Source: Cryptomeria japonica
Lineage: Eukaryota > Streptophyta > Pinopsida > Cupressales > Cupressaceae
Direction of reading: 5' to 3'
DNA: 64,000 bases
NCBI RefSeq assembly: GCF_030272615.1
Contig: NC_081412.1
Coordinates: 686,892,583-686,956,582 of the forward strand
The notes under the pieces were generated by a model, which saw nothing but the letters and a program-made list of their open reading frames with translations, was not told the origin of the DNA and did not search any database. Made by a program: the position numbers and the translations under genes. Each line of letters starts with the position of its first letter. Position 1 is the first letter of the stretch. Of the stretch, positions 32,261 to 45,339 are shown piece after piece.

Positions 32261-35200
32261 CTAAAGGGGAAATACCCCTAATTCACCTCTCAAATGCACA
32301 AATGTTGTCTTTGGGAGAGGCTTAGTGAATATGTCTGCTAATTGCTCCTTACTGGACACATGCTTCAGTGCAATCTCTTTATTCTGAACCTTTTCCCTCA
32401 AGAAATGATACTTAAGCTCAAAATGCTTGGTTTTAGAATGTAAAACCGGATTCTTTGATATATTGATAGCACTTGTGTTATCATAGAATATACTTACCAG
32501 TTCAGGTACAGGGATCTTGAAGCCTTCCAGTACATTCTTCATCCAGATTGTCTGAGTACAGTTCATGAAAGCTGCAACATACTCCACTTCCGCTGTAGAC
32601 TGAGAGATGCAACTCTGCTTTTTACTCATCCATGAGACCAGTCTACCACTGAGAAAGAATGCACCACTGGTTGTGCTCTTCCGGTCATCCACATTACCGG
32701 CCCAATCAGCATCTGTGAATACTTTCAGATTGAAATTATTGTTGTATGGGTACCACAATCCATAGTCAATTGTTCCCTTCAGATACCTAAGAATCCGCTT
32801 GACTGCACTCAAGTGAGATTCTCTTGGACTCTTCTGGAACCTTGCAGTGATGCCAACTACATGTGCAATATCCGGTCTACTATGCACTACATAGTGCAAC
32901 TTACCAATCATTGATCGGTATTCCTTCTCATCAACTAGTGCGGAATCATCTTCCTTTGTCAATTTGCAACCGGTCACCATCGGTGTACCAACCGGTTTGC
33001 TATCTTCCATGCCAAAAGTCTTCAACACCTCTTTGACATATTTGGACTGAGTGATGAAGATTCCATCTTTCATCTGCTGGATCTGCAGTCCAATGAAGAA
33101 CTTAATCTCCCCTATGAGTGACATTTCAAACTCTTTCTTCATCTCATCAGCAAACTCATGACTCATCTTGTCATCTCCACCAAAGATGATGTCATCAATA
33201 AAGACTTCACAGATTAGGATCTGATCTTCTTCAGACTTCAAGTAGATATTACTATCTTCACTTGTTCTCTCAAATCCAATCTTCACAAGATGGGAATGTA
33301 GGGGCTCATACCATGCCCTAGGTGCTTGCTTTAGACCATATAATGCTTTGTGTAGCCTACATACCATGTCACTATCTTCAGATAGGGTAAACCCATCTGG
33401 TTGTTCAATATACACCTCCTCTTCAAGTACACCATTTAGGAATGTAGATTTTACATCTGTTTGATACACCTTGAATCTCTTAAAAGTTGCATATGCAAGA
33501 AGCTTACGAACTCCTTCCAATCTGGCTACAGGAGCAAAGGTTTCCCCATAGTCTTCACCTTCTTCTTGAGCATATCCTTTGCATATTAGTCTAGCTTTAT
33601 TCCTAATCATTGTGCCATCCTCATTCAACTTATTTCTAAACACCCATTTGGTGCCAATGACATTCTCATGCTCTGGTCTGGGTACCAAGGACCCTGTACC
33701 ATTTTTCTCTATCTGGTCAAGTTCTTCTTCCATTGCCTTGATCCAGTCTTCATCATTATGAGCCTCTTTGAATGATTTAGGCTCAAATTCAGAGATCATG
33801 CATGAGTTTTCTCTGATCTTTCTTCTGGTAAGGATTCCTGCATCCTTGTCACCTATGATCTGCTTGGGATCATGATTCAACTTGACATACCGAGGAATGG
33901 TCTTAATTGGTTCTTCTTGCTTTTCTTCTTCATTCTTATCTTCATCAGTATCAACATTCACCGGTTCAGGAACACTGTTATTGGTGCTCGCTTGACTGAC
34001 AACCAGTTCCCAGAAGGTTGCAACTGGTTCATTTACAACTTGCTCACTGCCGGTCTTCTCAGTTTTCTCAGAGGATCCATCAACTCTTACATTGATGCTT
34101 TCCATAATTCTCTAAGTCCTATTGTTGTAGCACTTGAAAGCTTTACTCTTGGTGGAATATCCTAGAAATATTCCTTCATCACATTTAGCTTCAAATTTTC
34201 CCTGATGTTCACTCCTCTTGATGTAACATTTGCTACCAAAGACCTTAAAATAATTTACCACAGGGATCTTACCGATCCGATACTCATAAGCAGTTTTGTC
34301 CTTGCCCTTTTTGATGAGTACCCAGTTCATAGTGTAAACTGTAGTGCTCATCGCTTCTCTCCAAAAGGTGTGAGCAACCTTTCCTTGGATCAACATAGTT
34401 CTAGCTGCTTCAACCATAGTCCGGTTATTCCTCTCTGCTAGGCCATTTTGTTGTGGATTTTGAGGGGTAGACAACTACCTCTTGATGCCAAATTCTTCAT
34501 AGTACTTGTTGAATTCACTAGAAGTGAATTCCCCTCCTTGATCAATTCTGAGACACTTGATCCTTTTACTGCTTTCCTTTTCTACTAATGCTCTGAAAGC
34601 TTTGAATTTCCCAAAAGCTTCAAACTTGTCTTTCAAGAATGTGACCCACATCATTCTTGAGCAGTCATCAGTCAGAATCATGAAGTACCTATCACCCTGC
34701 ACACTTCTAGTTTTCATAGGACCACATAAATCAGTATGCACAAGATCAAGCAAGTTGTCAGCAGTGAAAGATTTACCTTTAAAAGTTAAGGAAGAGATTT
34801 TCCCCAATTGACATTCTCTACACAAGGTATTATCTGATTTGCTCAGCACCAGCAACCCTCTAACTGCCTTGATCTTACTAGCCTTCACAATGTTGTCAAA
34901 GTTCACATGGCAGAATATCCTATGCCATATCCAGCTATCATCAAGCTTAGCCATAAGACATGTACTTATATTAGTATTTAGATGAAATAGGTCACCTTTA
35001 GTTTGCATGCTAGTGGCTACCAATTTATCATCTTTACCTTTGATTCTGCAAACTCCATTCTTGAATTGCAGAGCGAGTCCACTGTCATTTAATTGGGCAA
35101 TGCTTAGAAGGTTGTGTCTAAGACCATCAACCCAATACACATTGTCAACACTACTCTTTCCATTCAAAGAGATGGACCCTCTGCCTTTGACCATGCATGG

Positions 35201-36243
35201 TGCATCATGGCCAAAGCGAACCACACCACCATCATATTCTTCTAATGATAAAAACTTGCTCCGGTCACTATTCATATGGTGAGAGCAGCCATTGTCAATG
35301 ATCCACTCATTGGAATCATCAAACTGGGAGACAAGAGCCTTCTTGTCTGTCACATCTTCCTTTACAGCAATGAACACAATGTCTTCATTTTCTTCATCTT
35401 TAGATTCCTCATCTATGACACCTTCATCAACTACCACAAAACAATTTCTTCGGTTTCCTCCTTTGAATTTCTTGAACCTTTTCGATTTGTCCTTGTTGTC
35501 ACTATTAGGACAGTTCATAGCAGTATGTCCTATCCGGTTGCAGGAGAAACATTTCAAAGGTAGTTTACCTTTGTATTTACCAGTTCCTTTTAGGAATCTC
35601 CTGGCCAAAAGAGCTTCAAATTCCATCAGAAACTCTTCATCCTTCATCTCTCTGTTCTGACTAGGTTCCCCATTAGTGCTAGCCTCTTTTCCTTTTCTGG
35701 ATGGTATAGCAAAAGCTTTAAAAGCTGATTCTGACTTTTGAACACTACCATCAAAGTTATTTAGTTCATAGGCTGTCAACTTGGCTATGATGGAGTCCAA
35801 GGATGCCTTAGACTTGTCTATTGATCTCAGCTCCTGAATAGCAGCAACCCTTATTGCATAGATCGGCAACAGGGATCTCAGGACTTTACTTACCACAGTG
35901 GAATCTTCTATTTTGCCACCTGCACTCTTTATTTCTCCAACAACTGTTTTGATTCTTATTCCATACTGCTAAATGGTCTCTCCTTCAACCATTATCATGT
36001 CTTCAAAATTTCCTCTCAAGCTCTCTTCCTTAGCCTATTTTACATGCTCATCACCACCATAGATATTTTCAAGAGCATCCCATACTTCTTTGGGATTTGC
36101 CTTGTCCCGAACATCAATAAACTCAATGTTAGATAGACTACTAATGAGGGCTTCCATGACTTGCCCGTTTTCTTGTATCTCTCTCTTTTCCATGACTGTG
36201 GGATTTCGGACCCACTAAGAAATATACTCTTCTACAGTATGCT
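32261..36243 (-). pseudogene. Copia gag-pol, one frame broken only by five TAG codons
   Basis: A continuous minus-strand frame of about 1,330 codons with no frame change. In order: gag (VRDKANPKEVWDALENIYGG near 36110), zinc knuckle CFSCNRIGHTAMNC (about 35540-35580), and protease with IDNGCSHHM, where Asn replaces the usual Ser/Thr. The integrase has HTDLCGP, a second Asp in RIDQGGEF, and a Glu in NGLAERNN; its zinc finger keeps CRECQLGK. The RT has [12 protein letters not shown] and [10 protein letters not shown], and the RNase H has [18 protein letters not shown]. The stops are at 36215-36217, 36035-36037, 35969-35971, 34475-34477 and 34112-34114. All are TAG; four sit where CAG would fit. 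The gag N-terminus is missing: the frame meets LTR-like DNA at about 36245. This is the best-preserved protein-coding element of the window. Confidence 0.93.
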
Positions 36244-36245
36244 CG

Positions 36246-37486
36246 GTTAAAAGCAAATCCTGTTGAAGATTACAAACACATTGCTAGATGTGACCCGATT
36301 AAGGGATTTCCCCCAGATCTGTTAGGATCTTCACCTTGTTAGAAGTGACCTTGTTAAAGGATTTCAAACACTCAATCAGAATGTCACCTTGCTAGAGGGT
36401 TTTACAAATAAGACTATTAAGTCCACTCAGTTAAGAGATTTTCTGTCACTTTCACAAAATAATAGTAATAAAAATCTATCTACAACTTCACATCTAAAAT
36501 GCTAAAGCAGATTCTTATTTGCTCAATACAATCTAGACATAGAACTAATCTTGTCCATCTGCTGGGCTTCTATACTCTGTTATTCAAACAGGTCTTCAAG
36601 CTTCTGTGCTCGGTAATCACTATGTAGCATCCTTGTGCATACATTTGCCCGCATGCATTATTTATCAATAGTTCCCTATTTATAAATAATTAGCTAACCG
36701 CTTAATCTCCTTGATCACATTTCCCATGATCAATCATAGCCATCAGATCTTCAAACTTTGACCAGGTTCAATGTATCCTTTGATCTGAAAATGTTTTACC
36801 CTACCTTGGAACTTGCATACATTTCTTGGAACTTGTGTTAGGGTATTGCGGTTCAATCTGAGCTGTAGATCTTCATGCCGATTTTCCTTTGCCATAAATT
36901 CATTAACAAACTTCATGCACGGCATACCAATCATTTAATCAGTTCCAGCTCATTAGCTTCCTTCATTAAATAATGCATGTAACCATATAATGTATTATGT
37001 TATAGCTCGGTTACAACTCAGTAACAACTCGGTAAATACTAAACTTCACTCGGTAGACATTCCGCCTTCATTAACCGATAGCGATAACCTTAGGGTTTAC
37101 CGGCTAGGTTCTTTAGGGTAACATAGTATAGTATTAACCTTACAATTTACAACATATGTATGATGTTAAAACAATCTAAACATCATGATCTCATCATTGT
37201 CTGACTTGGTAATAGTTGCCCATTGAATACCTTATTCATCCCCTTATTCATCATATTCTTTCTATGTCTTTTATCGACATCTTTATACTCTTCAAATCAT
37301 ACTTCTCAAGATATGGCAACATCATACTGAATTAGAAAATCAATTTCTAGACATCAATGACAAAATAATAATATCAAGACAATAAACATCCTTAATCAGT
37401 TATATCCATAATCATCAACAACCTTCTCAATATCCTTATTGAAATGCCAACAATCTCCCATTGTCTGTTATAATGCCAAATGCCAA
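36246..37486 (-). repeat. LTR fragment of a different copia-like family
   Basis: On the minus strand an LTR begins TGTTGGCATTTC at 37452. It is preceded by a polypurine-like ACAATGGGAGAT and a further 30 bp ending in another TGTTGGCAT at 37488. The ladder of CCTTGTTAGA/GGTTAAGGG units lies at 36290-36435. The U5 stem-loop is missing because the sequence fuses to the copia gag at about 36245. It does not match the 30361-31966 LTR, so it is not that element's own 5' LTR. Confidence 0.6.
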
Positions 37487-38594
37487 CACTATCCACAATC
37501 TTTTCTATCATGGGTGAACCAGAGGGATTCTTAGCTCTTTCTAAGAATTCATTCAAATTAGCATGAGCTAAGGATGTGTCTCCAAATTTTGGGAGAGAGC
37601 AACTGAGACTTGGTTCTGGCCCTAACTTTGGTTGAGCGAGCTTCATTTTCAAATTTTATCCAAATTCAGCACACTAACACAAACTGCAATGACACACCCA
37701 CTACATCTACTACAACAAAAATAAACCAATCTCTTCTTTAAGGCACGAAAATGACAGAGACGATGAAATTTTTTAACTCACCTTTCATGCAATTGAGTGT
37801 CTGCTAATCCTGAGAAGTGAGAAAATTACCTCCAATGCCAAACTCTCACCTCCCTTAATTAAGCTTCTCCGTGAAGATACAAATCTTTTTGAGGTCGATA
37901 TAAATGGCTTAAAACTTGGTTTCATAATTACCACATCTTATTCATTCATGTCGAGTTACTTCTAAAGTGACACTTCTAATACATGCTTTTATTACAAAAT
38001 ACTTTACGTGATCTCTTATCAAGAAAATGATTACCTCCTTAAGTGGGAATTCCTTAAAATAAATCATCGAGATTCCTAGAATATCCACCTCCATGCTGGT
38101 CATTTCCCTCCTTTGGCCTCCTACTTTTACGATGTTTCCATTTTGAATGTTGAACTACTAAACCATTGAACTCTTGAACCAATGAAGGTTCAAAGGTTCT
38201 TGTTCATTCTTCGCACAGACATTTCTGCACAATTTAGACTTGTCGCAACTAAGACATCATACACACAAAGACTTAATGAACCAATGAACTCTTGAACTAA
38301 ACTCCAGGTTCAAAGACGCGAACACTTATACATAAAGATGCATTGACCGAGACAGACTTAAAGAAGAAAGATGACAACTTAAGAGAATTAATTATGTTGA
38401 ATTAAACACACATTATCTCGGCACAAATATACCAACGTAATAAAAATCAATGAGTGCGAAAATAGGGGTAACAATATTCAAATGCAAGGAATGGACACTA
38501 AAGTGTATACAAAAATGTAGGTTAAATTGCAAAGAGTGTGCAGTTTTTGACTCTACACTTCTTTCTTTAATACTTCTTTGTTTCTTTAGTGCTA
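37487..38594. repeat. 1.1 kb direct repeat, right copy
   Basis: Matches 28683-29798 and ends at the shared TTCTTTAGTGCTA, after which unrelated sequence begins. The ORF start inside it (ATG at 37652, minus strand) runs about 55 codons before passing into LTR sequence. Confidence 0.95.
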
Positions 38595-39956
38595 TTACCA
38601 TGCAAGAATAGTAGGTGGTGAAATTGGTAAAAAAATTTAAATTATTAAAATTCTCTTCATCTAATTAAGTAGGGAAATTATATTTTTCCTTTCAAAGTAA
38701 ACAATATAAAGCATAAAAGATATAGATTCTTAGGAGATCATCTTTGTAGGGTGGAAGCATAAAGTTCTATTCTACTTGTAGATGCAAATTGATTTATTAG
38801 TTTATGAAAAATTATATGCCTTACTCTTTGGACACAAATAAAATTATTTTAAGTTCATTTTAGATGATATTCTTTGCGTGTATATGTGTGCCTTAAACAT
38901 TCTATATAACATTACTTTCCCTTGTAAGACACATGGAATTTGTTATTAGATAAAATTTGATTATTTAAATCACCTTTTATAATTAAATGAAATCATCAAG
39001 ACATAAAATATCATAATAATATAACTCTTAAAGTAAGATTTCATGAAAATGGAAAGCCTTATCGTACTTGTGGAATAAAAGTTAATTTAATAGTCTATGT
39101 AAAATAGTATGCCCCATTCTTTGGGCATAAGAAAAAGTAGATGACATTCTTAATATGTATATGTGTATACCTTAAATATTCTATGTTGTACTATTTTCAA
39201 CCCAAGCCACATGGAAGGATTTCATTAGAAATAAGATACAAAATATTGTAGTAATGTAGCCCACAAAGTAAGCTTCTAAAAAATATACATTGTAATATAT
39301 TTTATTATTATATTTTTTTTTAATTTTTAATCAAAATATATTTATAAAAAATAAAGATATGTGTTCAACACACGAACAAATAGAAAATAATAAAAAATAT
39401 ATTTTGAAAAATAAAATTGCACTTCATATTGATGTTCTTTTAATACAATTATTTAATCAATATATAAAAATATGTCTAAATTACTAGTTAGTCTTCCTAA
39501 AAATTATTAATAAATAAAATAAATATATATATATATATATAATTAATTAATATTATCATCGATTACATTATGATTTTCTCATTCTAATTGAGAGAAAATT
39601 AAAAAATGTTGATTTACATGTTCTTAGACAAAAACTAAGATTTACACATGTAGTTTTTTCCTTTGAACCCTCTAAGACTTCTCATAAGTAGCTGTAAGGA
39701 AGCACATAGATTTTCTCAATAGATCTTAATTACCTTTCATATAAAGCTTAAGAATAAAATCAAAATAAATTTCTAGAATGAATTAAATAAGCTTCAAATC
39801 GTTAGATATGAACATTTTACCATTTATACAGGGAGGCATTTTTTTTCTAGGAAGATATGTGTTGGTGTATGTCTACAAATAATTCTATCTTTTTTTTCTT
39901 TTTTTTTTTTGTTATCTTGTTTTTTATTAAAGTTAAAAGGAGGAATATGAAAGGAC
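38595..39956. other. AT-rich region without recognisable genes
   Basis: No supportable ORF. Includes an (AT)n run at about 39522-39541 and a poly-T run near 39889-39910. There is internal similarity: a block with AAACATTCTATATAAC and TGCCTTACTCTTTGG at 38815-38930 recurs diverged at 39105-39190. Confidence 0.6.
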
Positions 39957-42900
39957 TGCTAGAGCATATTTAGCTATTAGTTGTCTTTTTACAATTAGTT
40001 ATGATTTTTCACTTAAGTTCACTTAGGAGTGCTTATTTTAGTTGTGCACCTAGTTTAGCTTTTATGCATCTAGTTTAGCTAGAGTTGAGCTTTATTTAGC
40101 TCCTCATACTTGCACTTTAGTTCTCCTAAATTGAGCTTTGTGATTTCTTTATAAGCACATCATTGTACAATTGTAATTCATCATGTAATTCTATATTCTT
40201 TGATTTTGAGTACTATAGCATTCTTTTATGCAACTCTCATTTGTGGGAGGTATTCTTGTTTGCCATTTGATCTTGTAGGCTTGTATTGCAAAATATTCAT
40301 GGTATCAGAGCTCAATCTTTAATTCAACATGATATTAGAACAAATTCCACAAACCTCTTCTCAATATTTGAGGGTTTTCTTTACTCAGAAGTATTGGAGG
40401 ATCCTAGATTTGCCCTTTTGTGGATCTGGTTGTGAATGAATTTTTAATCATCTTTAAAGAAAAACTAACATCATCATTGCATTCGCAACATCAAAAAAAC
40501 CCTAAGATCAATTATCATTTCATCAAAATCCGAGCAATTGAGATTTGGGGTTGTAGACACATAAAATTTGTCATCCTAATTGGCTTTAATCCCAAGTGGA
40601 TCTACTTCATTTTCATGCACTATTCCATCTATTATCATTTATCATCAATATTATCTATTATTAATATTATTATTATTTATCATTTATCCATTAATATTAT
40701 CATCAATTCATTAATCTTATTATTATATTATCAATAATATCTACATTATTATTTATTTGTTATTAATATTATTATCATCACATTTATCCATCTATCTATT
40801 TAATAATACTATTATTCTCCATTTATATTATTCATCCATTTTCATAAACATATGCGTACGCATCACATTACCTATTTATACTTTTTCATCCCCTCTTTTG
40901 CATATGCCTACCACATGTGGGATAAATACTTACAAATTTCAAAACCATCTTTTGTCCCACATTGATCCCACAATCTAGATCCACCCAGAGAACTTTTATT
41001 TAAACAACCACTCTACCTCATTTGGGCCATCCATTGTTTGCATCTTTTGATATATTTTACACATTCTTGCATTTTGCTTTCTTGATCAATCTTACATCTT
41101 TGATTACTTTGCATTCATCTTGAAATCTTCATTATTCATAGCTTCTTGTGCTTGGTTTTAAAAGAATCTAAGCACAAATCTTAATTGCAAGATCTTGAAG
41201 ATAGAAGGGTAATGGAGTCAAAAATCCACTTGCATGCATGTGTGTTTTGATTATTTTGTTTTGCATGTGTGTGTGTTTGGCAGGTACTTCATTGTTAGAT
41301 GTTGGAAATGTCTGGTTAATCTATAAGGTCACAGGCATATTTCTATTTCCTCTATCTACAGGGGTCAAATTGGTTGAGGATATGTTTTTCGAGGTGATTT
41401 TTAGGGGTAGATAAAAAAAAATTCTAAGTTTGGAGAAAAAACAAACATCACCATCGTGCTTAGGAGGCTCGAGAATGCCAAAATTGCCCATCAAATTGTC
41501 AAAATTGAAGATCAGGGAATTCTTTGCAAAAAAAATCAAAAAGTTTCCATTTTCGACAATTTTTTGTTTTCAACAAGTTTTTGTTTTCTAAAAGTTTCTA
41601 TTTTCAAATAACTTTCTATTTTTCAAAATTTTATGTTTTGGAAAATTCTTATTTTTAGAAATTTTCTATTTTTGAAAAGTTGCAATTTTTTGATTTTTTT
41701 CATTTTGGGGGTCCTTTTTAAGCCTTTTAAGCTAGTCTTTAGTGTTTTGCTCATAACTTTGTCATACGAAGTCAAAATCCAACAAATGAGATATCGTTGG
41801 AAATCTGGTTGAGAGAGCTATCTGATTCTATAGGTTTTTTATTATCAGATTCTATACTAATTTTTTGTATCAGACCTCCAAAGTCAACCTTTAAGTTTTT
41901 CACTTTTGGGGACATATCTTCCACATTCAGACTTTGTTTTTCAAGTTCTGCATATAGTTGGAAAGCTCTCTGAGTCACGTATTCATATAAGCTGATAGAT
42001 TTTTTATATTTTAATCTAGGTGAATTTTATTTAGTCTTTTGTGTTTTTACTTCATGGCTGATTACTTTCTTATTTTAGCTTCTGCAAACTTTTAGTTTTC
42101 AATGGATGGCTTCTCTTGGGTTGTCCTTCATGAATTTGCAACACTTTTCCTTTCTGGGGTATGTTGAGTATCCTTTTTAAGCACTTCTTTTCTTATAGAT
42201 TCACTATGATAAAGTGTCACTCTTGTGTATGGTTTTTGGAGATTTTGGACATTATGTTGTGCCTTATTTTTTACATGCACTATATTATAAAGTTCCATGG
42301 GGGTTTGTGTAGTGCCTTTTGTTTTGCCATCATAAATTTGTCTAGTGAGTGTCCCTCTATGACAATATAAAACCCTAGGGATTCTTGTCCCATGCGTGTG
42401 TGCATTAGTTGCATACCCTTTTTCAGTTGTAGGTACCTTCTTAAGCACATTCAAATTATCCTTCATGCACTTCATGGTGACACATAGTTTCAGTGGATCT
42501 ACAATGCCTCTCCCTTGTCAGCATTATGGGGGGTTTCTACTGCTAGTGCTAATTCTTCCTTGGTTTCATCTTAGAGGCAATCTTCCATCATCAATTGATC
42601 AATGTTCTCCAAACTATTTACACCTATATTTTTAACTAACATATGTTTTTTCCTTTGTTTGCCATCTGATTGTTCAAGTAGTTTCATTGGTCACACTCAT
42701 GCATATTGTTGTCTTCTTGATTCAACACTATAGCAGTTATCATTCGACTATTGTCTACAACTTCTTTGTTCCTTAAGGATGTTCTTCATGCTCCAATTAT
42801 TTTGGGACATTTTCTTGGAGGCTTCTTAGTCCTTCATTCCTTCATTTAGTAGTTCATGTTTTTTTCATGTATTGCATCTCTTGCTTTTAGAGAGGGGTTT

Positions 42901-43270
42901 CTTCCCACATGGTTTTTCTCCTTTTCTTTTCTTAGAGAGACTTAATTTGTTTGTACATGGGTACCTAATCAGGCCTTTTTGTTGTTAAGACCCATTTTTA
43001 CATTTACATATTTAGAGTTTTTCTACTCACCCTAAGTTTCACTTACAAGGGGGTGTTAGACCATATTTAGCTATTATTTTATTCTTTACAATTAGTTATA
43101 ATTTTTTTTCTTAAGTTCACTTAGGGGTGCTTATTTTAGTTGTGCACCTAGTTCACCTTTTATGCATCTGGTTTAGCTAGGGTTGAGCTTTATTTAGCTC
43201 CTCATGCTTGCACTTTAGTTCTCCTAAATTTAGCAGTCTTTTCTTTATAAGAAACTCATTGTACAATTGT
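39957..43270 (+). mobile_element. Non-coding LTR element (LARD-like), 3' LTR truncated
   Basis: 5' LTR 39957-40299 (343 bp, starts TGCTAGAGCAT, ends ATTCA), followed at once by an initiator-Met-type primer-binding site (TGGTATCAGAGCTC, 40300-40313). About 2.75 kb of internal DNA has no ORF worth annotating. A polypurine tract CAAGGGGG (43046-43053) leads into a 3' LTR at 43054 (TGTTAGACC) that matches the 5' LTR until about 43270, where LINE-like sequence begins. Internal DNA includes TTA/ATC-rich repeats (40620-40860) and degenerate TTTCTATTTTCAAAA units (41520-41700). It would need proteins from another element to move. Confidence 0.8.
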
Positions 43271-44230
43271 TTTTTATTAAGGATCAAAGAGGTTTTGAGG
43301 AGACCCAAAACCCCTTACAATAATTTTTGAAGGGACTTGAAACCCTCATATTTTGCACAAATCTAAAACCCAAAGAAGAAAGATACAAAAGGATAAACAT
43401 AGACAACCAGCAACCCACCAACAACCTAGCATCAAACTAAAATCACTGAAGAACTACCTGTAAACATAAGAAAGTTGAAGCCATTCTCCTGAAAACTCAA
43501 ATAACCATGATCATAAGGGTTTTCCAAGCCCCCTTAACCTTAGTAATGGGTTTTAACAAGGCTCCCATGACCTTAAACTTGAGGATGAGAAGGGTTGAGA
43601 TAATCATACCCTCCACCCTCTCCACCTCAAAGGGGGAAAAAGGAGATAAATCAGTAGACGGACTAGTCTCAGATCCCAAATAGAAGCCTCTCTCAACCAT
43701 AAACATAGGTTTTATCAAGGCTCCCATAACCTTATCCTTGAGAGAGAAACACTAAGAGAAGCTTTCCAAATAATATTTCCACATCAATAGGAGATAAAGG
43801 AAAGAAGATAGCAACCAAATCATCATCATCTCCCTTACATCCAAAAGACAGGGCTCCATCAACCCCCTAACAACACTTCCAGGAAAAACTAGTAGCATCT
43901 AACTCCACCTCAATAGGAGAAAGGTCAACTCCAGCCACATCCATCTCCCCCTCAATAGAAGATAGGGCCACCTCTATAGGAAAGACTAGATTAAACCAAA
44001 GATGTAGAAAGTGAGGAAAAAAGGTCACAACCATGGAAGCAAGAAGAAGGGGAACAACAAAACCCCCATCAAAAGGATACCTCAAAGTCAAAAGAGATAA
44101 ACAAAGAAAACTAGACCCCTTCATCATAGAAGTTAGAAACTAAAGAGATTCCAGAGGAACCCATAACAAAAAACCCTCTCTCAAAAGATCAAGATAAACA
44201 GAGGAGCACAAGAAAAGATGAAAGACATAG
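43271..44230 (-). mobile_element. LINE-like 3' fragment
   Basis: The minus strand ends CTTTGATCCTTAATAAAAAA, like the A-rich tails of plant LINEs, and is joined to the truncated LTR at 43270. The rest has minus-strand open stretches (for example 43867-44127) with stops and no RT motif. A matching-style stretch resumes at 50513-50962 beyond the chromovirus. This call rests on the tail and overall style, so it is tentative. Confidence 0.4.
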
Positions 44231-44736
44231 TGATGTAGGAGCATCCTCAGTTCACAACAATCTTGCATCAACCAAAAAAAAATTCCTTTATGTTTTGTTT
44301 TTTGTTTGTAGTTTCAGTTTTCCTTTCTGTTTGTCCCAGTTTTGGCTCACTAGATCTTGTGGAGTTGGATTCTACTTGAAGACTTGATCATCTTTTTTTC
44401 TTCTAAACTATATCGCATTTGGATCATTTTCTGGCAAGATATCGCTACTGATTTCCTTGTCAGTTTCTTGTTACCGATTGTTCCTTTATTACCAGTTGCC
44501 TGAGACCTATTCTGATGATCTACCAGAACCCTTCCAAACCTTGCAAAGCCTTGGGTGTTGATTGCAATTTTCCTTGGCGTGTGACCAACCTTTTTCCATG
44601 ATCTACATTTCATCCTTTGGATTTTCTGGAGGAATCTCTTGGCAAAGGTCGACCTTGTTTATTTTGCATGTTAGGTCTTGTTCTTCGGGTTTTTATACAT
44701 TTTGGGTTGAGTGGATCCTTTGGATCGATATATGTA

Positions 44737-44767
<31 letters not shown>

Positions 44768-45048
44768 AATTACTCATTAGAATGCAAGGAATGAGAGAAT
44801 CAAGTAGCTAGACTATGCATAGAAGATAGATTATAAGATTCAAAGTCTCAGTTGTGACCTATTCTACTAGGCTTATGAGCCTGTATGTTGTAACCCAGTT
44901 GTTACCAGTTGGATGTAATCAAATTTCATGCAATAAATCAATTTGTTATGCATGCCTCCATCATATCTTTGTGTTTCCGTTGTGTTTACTCTTGCTGACC
45001 GGTCTGGATTGATCTCTTTGAGGTCCCTCCTCACCGGTGACTTCTACA
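44231..45048 (+). repeat. 5' LTR of the chromovirus (about 818 bp)
   Basis: Starts TGATGTAGGAGCATCC and ends CTTCTACA. It matches 49722-50512 except that it contains a TATG/(TG)n run at about 44731-44768 that the other LTR lacks. Confidence 0.92.
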
Positions 45049-45050
45049 AG

Positions 45051-45063
45051 TGGTATCAGAGCC
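45051..45063 (+). promoter_or_regulatory. Primer-binding site, initiator-Met tRNA type
   Basis: TGGTATCAGAGCC two bases after the LTR end, complementary to the 3' end of plant initiator tRNA-Met. Confidence 0.88.
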
Positions 45064-45339
45064 AAGTTTCATTATGGAGGTTGTGTGTCCTAAAATTTTG
45101 TTGTAGGGTGGTGGATTGTGGATCTGACCTGTAGCTGCAGAGGACTAGCATGATTAATGGCATGAAGAGGATCTAGGAATGGTGGAGCATGTGGGAATGC
45201 AGAACCTATTATAATGGAGATATTATGAGGTATAGCAACCTAGTTAGAAGTTGTGGAGACAACATAGAGAAGAGGCCAACATATTGAATATGTAAGTGAA
45301 GATGAAGGAGAAGAAGCCCCGACAGAACAAGCAAACCTA

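Noticed and set aside
36246-37486. This LTR as the 5' LTR of the copia element at 32261-36243
   Set aside because: Its sequence does not match that element's 3' LTR (30361-31966), it lacks the U5 hairpin and a primer-binding site at the junction, and it is preceded by its own polypurine tract like a 3' LTR.
38413-38601. 62-codon minus-strand ORF at the edge of the right 1.1 kb copy
   Set aside because: It runs across the repeat boundary into unrelated AT-rich DNA, and the left copy does not keep it.
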